Positions 9,466 through 18,362 of a stretch of 64,000 bases of DNA are shown here, one piece after another. Below the pieces are notes generated by a model. That model worked only from the letters and a program-made list of their open reading frames with translations, had not been told where the DNA came from and made no database searches. The position numbers were made by a program, and so were the translations under genes. Source of the stretch: Streptomyces sp. CC228A (lineage in GTDB: Bacteria > Actinomycetota > Actinomycetes > Streptomycetales > Streptomycetaceae); NCBI RefSeq assembly GCF_021390935.1, contig NZ_JAJPUI010000013.1:1-64000 (forward strand), read 5' to 3'. Numbering within the stretch: position 1 is the first letter of the stretch; each line of letters opens with the position of its first letter.

Positions 9466-11241
9466 GTGCTGTTCGAGGTGTGGGCGCCGAACGCGCGGGA
9501 GCGGGTCGAACTGGAACTGGACGGCGCGCGGCACCCGTTGGAACGGGACCCGCTGCGGGACGGGTGGTGGATGGCGGCGGTGGGCGCGCCCGCCGGGGAG
9601 CGCGGTGTGCCGGACGGAGCCCGGTACGGCTTCGCGCTGGACGGCGGCCCGGTCCTGCCGGATCCCCGCTCGCGCCGCCAGCCGGACGGCCCGGACGGGC
9701 TGAGCGCGGTCGTGGACCACGCCTCCCACACCTGGCGGCACACGTCTCCGGGGCGCGGTCTGCGGGCCGCCGTCCTGTACGAGCTGCATGTGGGGACGTA
9801 CACCCCCGAAGGCACCCTGGACGCGGCGGCGGAGCGGCTCGGGCATCTGGTGGAGCTCGGTGTGACGCACGTGGAGCTGATGCCGCTGTGCCCGTTCCCC
9901 GGCCGGCACGGCTGGGGGTACGAAGGGGTGTCGCTGTGGGCGGTGCACGAGCCGTACGGCGGCCCGCAGGCGCTGAAGCGGTTCGTCGACACGGCGCACG
10001 GTCTGGGGCTCGGCGTGGTGCTGGACGTGGTGCACAACCACCTGGGCCCCTCGGGGAACCACCTGCCCGCGTTCGGCCCGTACTTCACGGACACCCACCA
10101 CACCCCGTGGGGAGCGGCGGTGAACCTGGACGCGCCCGGTTCGGACGAGGTCCGGGCGTACCTGCTGGGCAGCGCCCTGGCCTGGCTGCGGGACTACCGG
10201 GTCGACGGCCTGCGGCTCGACGCGGTGCACGCGCTGGCGGACACGCGGGCGCTGCCGTTCCTGGAGGAGCTGTCGGCCGCGGTGGACGAGCTGGCGGAGG
10301 AGCAGGGCCGCGAGCTGTTCCTGGTCGCCGAGTCCGACCTGTGCGACCCCCGCACGACGCGGCCCCGCGCGGCGGGCGGCCTGGGGCTGCACGCCCAGTG
10401 GAACGACGACTTCCACCACGCGCTGCACACGGCGCTCACGGGTGAGGCGCAGGGCTACTACGCGGACTTCGCCCGGGCTCCGATGGCGGCGCTGGCCAAG
10501 ACGACGAGCCGGGTCTTCTTCCACGACGGCACGTACTCCGCCTTCCGGGGCCGGACGCACGGCCGTCCCGTGGACCTGGCGACCACGCCCGCGCACCGCT
10601 TCCTCGGCTACGCGCAGACCCACGACCAGGTGGGCAACCGTGCGCAGGGCGACCGGCTTTCGGCGTCGCTCTCCCCCGGGCTGCTGGCCTGCGCGGCGGC
10701 GCTCGTCCTGACGGGGCCGTTCACGCCGATGCTGTTCATGGGCGAGGAGTGGGGGGCGGGCACGCCGTGGCAGTTCTTCACGGACCACACGGACCCGGAG
10801 CTCGCCGACGCGGTGCGGCGGGGCCGGCGGCGGGAGTTCGCGGAGCACGGCTGGCGGGAGGAGGAGGTTCCGGATCCGCAGGATCCGGCCACGCGGGACC
10901 GGTCCTGCCTTGACTGGGCCGAGCGGGAGAGGGAGCCGCACGCCCGGCTCCTGGCGTGGCACCGGCGGCTGATCGCGCTGCGGCTGTCCGAGCCCGATCT
11001 GACGGACCCCGACCTGACGGCGGTGCACGCGGTGTTCGACGAGGAGGCCCGCTGGTTCGCGTTCCGGCGCGGCGACGTGCGGGTCGCGGTGAACCTGGCG
11101 GACCGCCCGGCCCGCATCCCGCTGGGCGGCGACGGGGTGCGCGTGCTGGCCGCCTGGGAGCCGGTGTCGGTGCCGGACGGCGGGGCCGGCGAGCTGGTGC
11201 TGCCGCCGGAGTCGTGCGCGGTGATGGGCCGGGTGGACTGA
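9466..11241 (+). CDS. treZ: Malto-oligosyltrehalose trehalohydrolase TreZ
   Basis: A 591-residue GH13 enzyme that cleaves trehalose from the maltooligosyl-trehalose made by TreY. It starts with a short early-set domain (LFEVWAPNARERVELELDG), followed by the barrel with ELHVGTYTPEGTLDAAAERL, LMPLCPFPGRHGWGYEGVSL and LDVVHNHLGPSGNH. The nucleophile is D252 in GLRLDAVHAL and the acid/base E289 in LVAESDLCDP; TQTHDQVGNRAQGDR lies in the third catalytic region. The GTG at 9466 is chosen because GAGGGG lies about eight bases upstream and the family N-terminus starts there. Length matches the usual 560-600. The gene is intact and completes the TreX/Y/Z route. Confidence 0.95.
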   Translation: MLFEVWAPNARERVELELDGARHPLERDPLRDGWWMAAVGAPAGERGVPDGARYGFALDGGPVLPDPRSRRQPDGPDGLSAVVDHASHTWRHTSPGRGLRAAVLYELHVGTYTPEGTLDAAAERLGHLVELGVTHVELMPLCPFPGRHGWGYEGVSLWAVHEPYGGPQALKRFVDTAHGLGLGVVLDVVHNHLGPSGNHLPAFGPYFTDTHHTPWGAAVNLDAPGSDEVRAYLLGSALAWLRDYRVDGLRLDAVHALADTRALPFLEELSAAVDELAEEQGRELFLVAESDLCDPRTTRPRAAGGLGLHAQWNDDFHHALHTALTGEAQGYYADFARAPMAALAKTTSRVFFHDGTYSAFRGRTHGRPVDLATTPAHRFLGYAQTHDQVGNRAQGDRLSASLSPGLLACAAALVLTGPFTPMLFMGEEWGAGTPWQFFTDHTDPELADAVRRGRRREFAEHGWREEEVPDPQDPATRDRSCLDWAEREREPHARLLAWHRRLIALRLSEPDLTDPDLTAVHAVFDEEARWFAFRRGDVRVAVNLADRPARIPLGGDGVRVLAAWEPVSVPDGGAGELVLPPESCAVMGRVD

Positions 11242-11480
11242 CGGGCCGACCGCGCCGTGCCCCCGCGCCCCACGTCCGGGGGACGGAGCGGCGGGGCTCG
11301 CGGGGCATGTCGTTGTGGCCGGGCAGCGGCTCGCGGGGGCTCCGGCACTGCGGCCGGGCAGCGGGCCAGGGCAGCGGCTCGCGGGAGCACCGCCGCCGCG
11401 GCCACAGCGACGGTGCTCCCGCGAACCCCGCAGCGGCTTGAGGAACACCGCGCGGCCGGGCAGCCGGGCGAGGCGCCGGG

Positions 11481-12106
11481 TCAGCTCATGGGCACCACGA
11501 GGTCGGCGCGGTCGCGGCCGGGGGCGACGAGCCGGGCGTTGGCCTCGTCGGACTCCCGGACCCAGCGCTCGGCGCAGGCGGGGTCCTTGCCGAAGCGGAC
11601 GTGGCGCTCGACGAGCCGGCGGACCCGGTGGCGGTCGTCGAGCTCCAGGAACCAGGTCTCGTCCAGAAGGGACCGGACCGGCGCCCAGGCGGGGTCGTCC
11701 AGCAGCAGGTAGTTGCCTTCCGTGACGACGAGGGGGACCTCGGGCGGTACGGGGACGCTCCCGGCGACCGGCTCCTCCAGGGCCCGGTCGAAGGCGGGCG
11801 CGTACACCGTGACGCCGGGCTGCGGGGCCCGCAGCCGGGCGAGGAGGGCGGCGTACCCGGCGGCGTCGAAGGTGTCGGGGGCGCCTTTGCGCCCTGCGCG
11901 TCCGAGCCGGTCGAGTTCCGCCCGGGCGAGGTGGAAGCCGTCCATGGGCACCAGCGCGGCGAGCCCCCGAGCCGGTCCACGAGGCGGGCGGCCAGCGTGG
12001 ACTTGCCCGCGCCCGGTGCGCCGGCGATGCCGAGCACGCGGCGGGTGCCGGGGGTGGCGAGGCGGCGGGCGCGGGCGGCGAGCGCGTCGAACTGCGGGGC
12101 GTCCAT
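11481..12106 (-). pseudogene. Nucleoside/nucleotide (uridine-kinase-like) kinase, frameshifted
   Basis: The product resembles the P-loop nucleoside/nucleotide kinase family related to uridine and pantothenate kinases. From the ATG at 12106, one frame gives the Walker A region RVLGIAGAPGAGKSTLAARL and then DRLGG. The rest of the protein is in another frame: LVPMDGFHLARAELDRLG, LVVTEGNYLLLDD, then a C-terminal region with RRLVERHVRFG. The break coincides with the five-base C run at 11964-11968; one more C gives DRLGGLAALVPMDGFH and an exact 209-codon gene. As written, neither fragment is a complete enzyme. The clean family match on both sides suggests a sequencing error more than decay. The substrate cannot be predicted. 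Confidence 0.75.
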
Positions 12107-12310
12107 GGGCCCATTGTCCCGCCCGCACCGGCCGCCGCCCTCGGGTTGCGGCCGTCTCCGTGCCCATCCGTCCGCGGCGGGCGGTCCGGCGGGCCCACTC
12201 GTCCAGTCCTCAATTGCCAGCTACCGACCAGTAGTCGGAATGCCGCCCTCCGTCCACCATGTGACGCGAGCATGCCGAATCGCACCGCTCGCCCCCACGG
12301 AGGAGATCCC

Positions 12311-12975
12311 ATGCACGGACGCAGCACCGCCCGACGCGGCACCGTCGCCCTCGCCGCCACCGCCGTCCTCACGATGGCCTGGCCCGCCCAGGCAACCGCC
12401 GCCGCGCCCGCCGCGCCCGCGGCCGCCCGGCGTCGCTCGCCGCGACGCACGGCGGCCTCGCCCAGCTCAAGGGCGTGGACTACGCGACCTGGCAGCGCGA
12501 CGTGCAGGCCGCCGTCGCCCCGGCCCGCCCGTACATCGAGGATCGCACGGCCCGCGCTGCCGGGACCGGCGAGAAGCTCGCCCTGGTCCTGGACATCGAC
12601 AACACGTCGCTGGAGACGGACTTCCACTTCTTCTGGGAGTACCCGACCCCGGCCGTCGCCCCGGTCCGCGACCTGGCGCAGTACGCCCACGCGCGCGGGG
12701 TGGCCGTCTTCTTCGTGACCGCCAGGCCGGGCATCATCCAGCACCTGACGGCCCACAACCTCGGAGCGGCCGGCTACCCGGTGGACGGCCTGTACGTCCG
12801 CGACCTGCCGGACCTCTTCGAGGAGGTCTCCGCGTACAAGACGGAGAAGCGCGCCGAGATCGAGGCGAAGGGCTACACCATCATCGCGAACATCGGCAAC
12901 CGCCCCAGCGACCTCGCGGGCGGCCACGCGGAGCGCACCTTCAAGCTCCCCGACTACGACGGCAAGCTGTCCTGA
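12311..12975 (+). pseudogene. Secreted HAD-family acid phosphatase (class B-like), frameshifted
   Basis: A secreted phosphatase of the HAD superfamily. From the ATG at 12311 (AGGAG upstream) the signal peptide reads MHGRSTARRGTVALAATAVL with an Ala cleavage region. The mature enzyme starts in another frame with SLAATHGGLAQLKGVDYATW and continues with the catalytic motif LDIDNTSLETD, then FFVTARPG (motif II) and ANIGNRPSDLAGGHAERT near the C-terminus. One missing C in the run near 12426-12429 explains the break, and restoring it gives AAAPASLAATHGG and 222 codons. The catalytic half is an intact open frame from 12475, but without the export signal. A strong hairpin follows the stop. Confidence 0.8.
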
Positions 12976-13282
12976 CCACCCCCTGATCCCGGACGGCCCC
13001 GGGGCGCGGCCACCGCGCCCCGGGACCCGCGCATCCCACCCGGCGCACACCTGCCGCGCTCCACCCGCATCCGGCCCACGGCGGGGCCCACCGCGGAAGG
13101 CCGGGCCGCCGGGCTCCCCGGGACGGCCCTGGCCGCCTGCGCGAGGAGGCGCGGGCGACGTGTCGTCCCCGGGTGCAGTCGTCCCGCCGCCCTCCGCCAG
13201 AAGCGGTCGGCCGGTCGGCTCAGGCCCCGCCCCGAGACGGCGCGCCCCTGAGCGCCGGCCCGGCCGCCGTCCTGTCGCCCCG
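12976..13282. other. Intergenic region between convergent phosphatase and GntR genes
   Basis: This 307-base gap contains the hairpin listed separately at 12998-13024. Otherwise it is GC-rich sequence in which I see no gene or motif. Confidence 0.5.
12998..13024. terminator. Terminator hairpin after the acid phosphatase gene
   Basis: A perfect 12-base inverted repeat (CCCGGGGCGCGG and its complement) with a three-base loop, starting 23 bases after the phosphatase stop. There is no T tract, as is usual for Streptomyces terminators. It lies between convergent genes and could serve both. Confidence 0.7.
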
Positions 13283-14044
13283 TCAGGAGGCGGCCGCCGC
13301 CGGCCCCGCCCCGTGGCGGCGCGTCAGCGGGTTGGAGTCGATGGAGTTGTGGATGGCGAAGCTCACGGCGTCCGGGCGGTAGCGGTCGTCGGAGCACTCG
13401 ACGGGGCGTCCCTCACGGGTCGTGGTCACCCGCCACACCCGCAGCAGCGGGCTCCCCCGCCGGATCCCGAGCAGGTCGGCGTCCCGTGTGCCCGCGGCGG
13501 TCGCGTCGATGGTGTGCTCCCCGTACGCGAAGACCAGCCCCGCGTCCTCGCGCAGCCGCCGGGTGACGGACGGGCAGTCCGGCTCGATCCGCTCGACCGC
13601 ATCCGCGATCCAGTCCGCGTACACGGTCCGCTCGACGAGCACCCGCTCCCCGTCGAGCCCGCGCACCCTCAGCACGTACAGCACGGGCGCGCCGGTGCGG
13701 ACGTGGAGGGCCGCGGCCTCCTGGGCGGTCGCCGGGCGGCGCTCGCTCCCCACCACCTCGCCGGTCGCGGTGCGCCCCATGGCGCGGGCCCACTCGGCGA
13801 AGCTGCGCAGCTCCGCGAAGCTCTGGCTGCGGCGGCTGGCCAGCACCACGCGCCGGGCGCCCTGGCGGGCACCGACCAGCCCCTCCGCGGTCAGCGCGGC
13901 GACCGCCTGCCGCACCGTGCCGCGCGACACCCCGTACCGGGTGGCGAGTTCGGCCTCCGAAGGGAGCCTCGCCCCTACCGGGTACTCCTGGGCGTCGATC
14001 GCCTTCCTCAGCTCGTCCGCGATCCGCTCGTGCCGCGCCGCCAC
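13283..14044 (-). CDS. GntR-family (HutC subfamily) transcriptional regulator with UTRA domain
   Basis: A one-component regulator of about 253 residues. The N-terminal winged helix has the GntR pattern (HERIADELRKAIDAQEYPVG, RLPSEAELATRYGVSRGTVR). Residues about 85-240 form a UTRA ligand-binding domain of the HutC type, with RRPATAQEAAALHVRTGAPV and YRPDAVSFAIHNSID. It is divergent from the ABC importer at 14312 and very probably controls it in response to the imported ligand or a derivative. A 16-base palindrome in the shared promoter is a good operator candidate. Two start codons are possible (14062 and 14044); the latter has GGACGGAGG just upstream. The ligand is unknown; a phosphonate, polyamine or sugar derivative would fit the partner transporter class. 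Confidence 0.88.
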   Translation of the reverse strand: MAARHERIADELRKAIDAQEYPVGARLPSEAELATRYGVSRGTVRQAVAALTAEGLVGARQGARRVVLASRRSQSFAELRSFAEWARAMGRTATGEVVGSERRPATAQEAAALHVRTGAPVLYVLRVRGLDGERVLVERTVYADWIADAVERIEPDCPSVTRRLREDAGLVFAYGEHTIDATAAGTRDADLLGIRRGSPLLRVWRVTTTREGRPVECSDDRYRPDAVSFAIHNSIDSNPLTRRHGAGPAAAAS

Positions 14045-14268
14045 GACCCTCCGTCCCCACACCTGCTGTTGTGCGCACCGATGTCCTCGATCGACCAGCG
14101 TAGACGAGCCATCACCCGGATGGACGCCGTTCGCGACCGCTCGCCGCCGTCCTGCCGTACCCCCTGTCCCGCCGCCGGTGATACGGGTGCCCGAGTGTTC
14201 ATCGAGGGCGTTCCGCCCTTCTCTCCATGTTCACTTTCCCGCCATTCCCGGCGGGCCTACTGAGGCCG

Positions 14269-14284
14269 ACTTGTTCAAACAAGT
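14269..14284. promoter_or_regulatory. Candidate GntR/HutC operator upstream of the ABC importer
   Basis: A perfect palindrome, ACTTGTT-CA-AACAAGT, lies 28 bases before the GTG of the binding-protein gene and in the region shared with the divergent GntR gene. HutC-subfamily operators have this architecture; the DasR site is of the form ACTGGTCTAGACCAGT. In a background this GC-rich, a 16-base AT-leaning palindrome is unlikely by chance. At this position it could block transcription or translation initiation of the importer operon. Confidence 0.6.
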
Positions 14285-14311
14285 GGCCGTCTTCTTCCCC
14301 CAGGAGAGATC

Positions 14312-15472
14312 GTGAGCGTGTCCGTCCCCAGAGCCGCCCTCCTCGTCAGCGGCCTCACCGCCGCGGCCCTCGGCCTCACCGCCTGCGGCAGCGCACCCGA
14401 AGCGAAGGCACCAGCCGCGGGCGCCGGCGGCAAGAGCGCCGCCACCGCCACCTCCGCCGCGGAGTTCGGCGGCATGGAGGCGCTGATCGCGGCCGCCAGG
14501 AAGGAAGGCACCCTCCACGCGATCGCCCTCCCCCGCGACTGGGCCAACTACGGAGCCGTGATCGACGGGTTCACCGCGAAGTACGGCATCGAGGTCAAGG
14601 TCGAGAACCCGGACGCCAGCAGCCAGGACGAGATCAACGCGGTCACCTCCCGCAAGGGCCAGGACCGCGCCCCCGACGTGCTCGACCTCGGCCAGTCCTT
14701 CGCGATCAGCGCCGCGCAGCAGGGCCTGCTGGCCCCGTACCGGGTCGAGGCGTACGACAGGATCCCCGAGGGCCAGAAGGACGCCGAGGCGCGCTGGTAC
14801 AACGACTACGGCGGCTACGTCTCCATCGGCTGCGACGCCAAGCGCGTCAAGGAGTGCCCGAAGACCTTCAAGGACCTGCTCGAGCCGGTCTACAAGGGTC
14901 AGGTCTCGCTCAACGGCAACCCCACCAAGTCCGGTTCGGCCTTCGCCGGGGTGTACGCGGCGGCCCTCGCCAACGGCGGCTCCTTCGACGACATCCAGCC
15001 GGGCCTGGACTTCTTCGCGAAGCTGAAGGAGAACGGCAACTACACCCCGGTCGAGGCCACTCCGGCCACCGTCGAGAAGGGCGAGACGCCCATCACCATC
15101 GACTGGGACTACCTGAACGCCGGGTACGCCGAGGAGTTCCGGAGCAAGGGCGTCGACTGGCAGGTGCACGTGCCCGCCGACGGAAAGTTCTCGCAGTACT
15201 ACTCGCAGGCCGTCAACAAGGACGCCCCGCACCCGGCCGCCGCACGGCTGTGGCAGGAGTACCTCTACAGCGCCGAGGGCCAGAACCTGTGGCTGAAGGG
15301 GTATGCCCGTCCCGTGCTGCTCCCGGCCATGGAGCAGGACGGCACCGTCGACAAGGCGGCCGCCGCGAAGCTGCCGAAGGTCGACGGCACGCCGTCCTTC
15401 CCGACCGAGGCCCAGCAAGCCGCCGCCAAAAAGGCCCTCGCCCAGGGCTGGGGCGCGGCGGTCGCCGGCTGA
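14312..15472 (+). CDS. ABC importer extracellular solute-binding lipoprotein (family 1)
   Basis: A 386-residue lipoprotein. The signal peptide ends in GLTAAALGLTAC, so Cys25 or thereabouts would be lipidated. The mature protein is a family 1 extracellular solute-binding protein of the iron/polyamine/aminoethylphosphonate type, with EALIAAARKEGTLHAIALP, DVLDLGQSFAISAAQQGLLA and PHPAAARLWQEYLYSAEGQN near the C-terminus. GTG at 14312 follows AGGAGA. It is the first gene of an operon with two permeases and an ATPase (the latter defective), divergent from a GntR regulator. The substrate cannot be assigned from sequence alone. Confidence 0.88.
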   Translation: MSVSVPRAALLVSGLTAAALGLTACGSAPEAKAPAAGAGGKSAATATSAAEFGGMEALIAAARKEGTLHAIALPRDWANYGAVIDGFTAKYGIEVKVENPDASSQDEINAVTSRKGQDRAPDVLDLGQSFAISAAQQGLLAPYRVEAYDRIPEGQKDAEARWYNDYGGYVSIGCDAKRVKECPKTFKDLLEPVYKGQVSLNGNPTKSGSAFAGVYAAALANGGSFDDIQPGLDFFAKLKENGNYTPVEATPATVEKGETPITIDWDYLNAGYAEEFRSKGVDWQVHVPADGKFSQYYSQAVNKDAPHPAAARLWQEYLYSAEGQNLWLKGYARPVLLPAMEQDGTVDKAAAAKLPKVDGTPSFPTEAQQAAAKKALAQGWGAAVAG

Positions 15473-15479
15473 CGACGCC

Positions 15480-16030
15480 ATGACCGACCCCATCCCCACC
15501 GCACCGGGCGCCGCGGGCCCCCCGGCGGCCCCGGCGCCCGCCCGGACGGGCTCCGTCCCGTCCGCGGCGGGCCCGGCACAGGCCGCGACACCCCCGGCCG
15601 CCGCTCCCGCGCCCTCGGCTCCCGCACAGGCGGGCCCGGCTCAGGTCCCGGCGCCCGGGGGCCGCGGGCCCGCCGCGGCGGCCCCACTCGCCCCGACCGA
15701 CCCGGCCGTCCCCTGTACCACGACCGACACCGCCGGCTCATATGCCTCCGACACGTCACTCACCGCCACCGCAGCGGCCTCACACAGGCAGGCGGCTGCC
15801 GCGGCTTCCGCCGCCGCCCTCAGCCGGTCCACGGTCCCCGCGGCCCGTCCAGGCGGGGCGCAGGGGCCCGCGGTCGCCGCGAGCGAGCCTGCCGACGGCG
15901 TGACCGCCCCGCACGGCGGTCCCGCGGACCGGTCGGCTCCGTCCGGGGCGCCGCCGAGGCCGCCCCCTCCCCCACCGCACCCGCCGCGGGCAAGGCGCGG
16001 GGGCGGCGGGGCCGGGGCGGAGGGCTCGCC
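15480..16030 (+). other. Ala/Pro-rich leader in front of permease 1, probably its frameshifted N-terminus
   Basis: An ATG at 15480, eight bases after the binding-protein stop, opens a frame of about 155 residues made almost only of Ala, Pro, Gly, Thr and Ser. It leaves the permease frame near 15945; from there the permease frame reads APSPTAPAAGKARGRRGRGG and joins the first membrane helix. One missing base near 15940-15950 would make a single 456-codon gene. So either the permease has an unusually long disordered cytoplasmic tail, or this is a spacer and the permease starts later. Codon usage does not decide it. Confidence 0.45.
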
Positions 16031-16846
16031 GTGCTGCCGCTGCTCGTGTTCGTCGCCGTCTGCTTCGGGCTGCCCGCGTTCGCCATGGTCACCGGCGCGT
16101 TCACCGCCGAGGACCCGGCCACCGGCGCCACCGCCTTCACCACGGGGAACCTCACCGCCTCCTGGGAAGGGGCGTACCTGACCGCGCTCACCGGCAGCGT
16201 CAAGCTGTCCGCCACGGCGGCCGTCGTCGCCGGGGTCCTGGGGCTCGTCCTCGCCCAGGCGGTGGTGTCCAGCGGCAGCAGGGCCCTGCGGGACGCGGTG
16301 TCCACCGCGTCGGGCGTCCTCGCCAACTTCGGCGGCGTCCCGCTCGCGTTCGCGTTCGTCGCCACCCTCGGCAACTCCGGCGTCCTCACCCGCCACCTGC
16401 GCCTCGGAGAGCACGGCTGGAGCCTCTACAGCTTCTGGGGCCTCACCCTCACCTACCTGTACTTCCTCGTGCCGCTGATGGTGCTCGCCATCACCCCCGC
16501 CCTCGACGGCCTGCGCACCCAGTGGCGCGAGGCCGCGCGCAGCAGCGGCGCCACCGGGGCGCAGTACTGGCGGCACGTCGCCCTGCCGGTCCTCACGCCC
16601 TCCCTGCTCGGCGGGCTGGTCCTGCTCTTCGGCAGCTCGTTCGCCGCGCACGCCACCGCTGCCGCCATCGTGGGCAGCTCCGTGCCCCTCGTCACCCTCC
16701 AGATCGCGGACGCCCTCTCCGGCAACGTCCTCGTCGGGCAGGAGAACGTCGCCCTGGCCCTCAGCCTGGACATGGTGGCCATCGCGGGGCTCGTCATGGC
16801 CGTGTACATCCCCCTGCAACGACGGAGCACCCGATGGCTGCACTGA
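16031..16846 (+). CDS. ABC importer permease 1 (binding-protein-dependent, inner membrane)
   Basis: The membrane-spanning part of a family 1-type importer permease, about 271 residues with roughly six helices; the first is LPLLVFVAVCFGLPAFAMVT. The cytoplasmic coupling (EAA) loop is visible as EAARSSGATGAQYWRHVALP. The first start codon in this frame is the GTG at 16031, which has no good ribosome site and sits at the edge of the first helix, so the true start is probably further upstream in the frameshifted leader. The stop overlaps the start of permease 2, showing translational coupling. It forms the channel with permease 2. Confidence 0.8.
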   Translation: MLPLLVFVAVCFGLPAFAMVTGAFTAEDPATGATAFTTGNLTASWEGAYLTALTGSVKLSATAAVVAGVLGLVLAQAVVSSGSRALRDAVSTASGVLANFGGVPLAFAFVATLGNSGVLTRHLRLGEHGWSLYSFWGLTLTYLYFLVPLMVLAITPALDGLRTQWREAARSSGATGAQYWRHVALPVLTPSLLGGLVLLFGSSFAAHATAAAIVGSSVPLVTLQIADALSGNVLVGQENVALALSLDMVAIAGLVMAVYIPLQRRSTRWLH

Positions 16847-17700
16847 CGACGACCCGCCCCGCGGCCCGGCGCCCGGCAGCCCGGCGCCCGGCCCTGTGGC
16901 GGCTGCTCGTGCTCGGCTGCGCGGGGGTGTACTTCCTGCTGCCGCTGGCCTCCTCGGTGGTCTTCACCGTCGACGTGCCGGGCCGCGGCTTCACCCTGGA
17001 GGCGTACGAGCGGATCGCCGGCACCGAGGGCTTCGCCTCCAGTCTGTTGCTGTCCCTGCAACTGGCCGCGGCCACCATCGCCGTCGTCCTGCTGCTGATG
17101 GTGCCCGCGATGGTGGCGCTGCGGCTGGGCGCGCCCCGGCTGCGGCCGGTGGTGGAGGCGGTGTGCTCGCTGCCGCTCGTCGTGCCGCCGATCGCGTTCG
17201 TGGCCGGGATCGGCACCGTGCTGCGCTGGGGGCCCGACCACCTGGCCGCCACACCGCTGTTCCAGACGTTCGTAGCGGTCCAGAACCCGGACTTCCCCGT
17301 CGTCCTCGTCCTCGCCTACGCGGTCATGGCGCTGCCGTTCGTCTACCGGGCGCTGGACGCGGGGCTGCGCGCCGTCGACGTGCGGACCCTCGCCGAGGCC
17401 GCCCGCAGCTGCGGCGCCGGATGGCCCCGGGCCCTGGTCGCCGCGGTGCTGCCGAACCTGCGGACGGCGCTGCTGAACGCCTCGTTCCTGACCCTGGCGC
17501 TGGTGCTCGGCGAGTACACCGTGGCGCAGCTCCTCGGCTTCGCGCCCTTCGCCGTCTGGATCGTGAACGTGTCCGGCTCGCAGGCGCAGCTGTCCGTCGC
17601 GGTGTCCGTGATGAGCCTGCTGGTCACCTGGGCGCTGCTGCTCGCGCTGGCGTTCCTCGCCGGGCGCCGCCCCTCCTCTCGTACGACCCCTCAGGAGTGA
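16834..17700 (+). CDS. ABC importer permease 2
   Basis: A 288-residue inner-membrane permease, partner of the upstream permease. A short basic N-terminus (ARRPAARRPA repeats) precedes about six helices. The EAA loop reads EAARSCGAGWPRALVAAVLP, followed by ALVLGEYTVAQLLGFAPFAV, a pattern seen in iron, spermidine and phosphonate-type permeases. The ATG at 16834 overlaps the upstream stop by 13 bases, and the ATPase gene starts six bases after its stop, so all are co-transcribed. The frame is intact. Confidence 0.88.
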   Translation: MAALTTTRPAARRPAARRPALWRLLVLGCAGVYFLLPLASSVVFTVDVPGRGFTLEAYERIAGTEGFASSLLLSLQLAAATIAVVLLLMVPAMVALRLGAPRLRPVVEAVCSLPLVVPPIAFVAGIGTVLRWGPDHLAATPLFQTFVAVQNPDFPVVLVLAYAVMALPFVYRALDAGLRAVDVRTLAEAARSCGAGWPRALVAAVLPNLRTALLNASFLTLALVLGEYTVAQLLGFAPFAVWIVNVSGSQAQLSVAVSVMSLLVTWALLLALAFLAGRRPSSRTTPQE

Positions 17701-17706
17701 CTGACC

Positions 17707-18362
17707 GTGGCAGACACCATGGCGACCCCCACCGCCCCCACCGCGACGGCGGGCCGTTCGGGCCCCGGGCCCGCCTCCGTCGAGTTCCGCGCCCTGCGGC
17801 GGGACTTCGGCGGCACCGTCGCCCTGGACGGGCTGGACCTGTCCGTGCGGCCCGGCGAACTCCTCGCCCTGCTCGGGCCGTCCGGCTGCGGCAAGACCAC
17901 GGCGCTGCGCATGCTGGCCGGCTTCGAGCACCCGGACTCCGGTGAGGTGCTGGTCGACGGAGAGAACGTCACGCGGGTCCCCGCCCACCGCCGGGACACC
18001 GGGATGGTGTTCCAGTCGTACAGCCTCTTCCCGCATCTGAACGCGGTGGGCCGCGTCCCGATGGCCGGCCCGGAGCTGCTGCTGCTCGACGAACCGTCGC
18101 TCGGGCTGGCCCCGCTGATGGTGGAGCGGATCGCGGACGTGGTGCGGCGCATCCACGCGCAGGGCACGTCCGTGCTGCTGGTGGAGCAGAACGCCACGAT
18201 GGCCCTCGGTCTCGCCGACGCGGCCTGCGTCCTCGACGTCGGGGAGGTCCGCCTGGCGGGCCCCGCGCGGGAGCTCGCCAGGACCGGCGCCGTGCGCCGC
18301 CTGTACCTGGGGGAGCCGCTCGCCGCCGACGCCCCGTCCTCCTCGGGCCGGGGGCGGCGTGA
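17707..18362 (+). pseudogene. Chimeric ABC ATPase: 5' part of the importer ATPase joined to the 3' part of LivF
   Basis: From the GTG at 17707 the first ~115 residues are an importer ATPase of the PotA/FbpC kind, with Walker A LLGPSGCGKTTALRML, then RVPAHRRDTGMVFQSYSLFP and HLNA (Q-loop present). The sequence then continues, in frame, as VGRVPMAGPELLLLDEPSLG and VLLVEQNATMALGLADAACV, which is the Walker B, H-loop end of the branched-chain amino acid ATPase LivF. The helical domain and ABC signature (LSGGQ) of both parents are missing, so the product should not work as an ATPase. LivF should end at the TGA at 18360-18362 overlapping the livG start, but the frame misses it by one base; a missing G in the run 18350-18354 would explain that. 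The join lies near 18045-18060. Confidence 0.8.

Noticed and set aside
9220..13050. Minus-strand frame of about 1276 codons opposite treZ and the kinase-like gene
   Set aside because: No recognisable domain; it crosses two real genes and intergenic repeats, as expected for a shadow frame.
13160..14263. Plus-strand frame of 367 codons opposite the GntR gene
   Set aside because: No domain, and the opposite strand encodes a complete GntR/UTRA protein.
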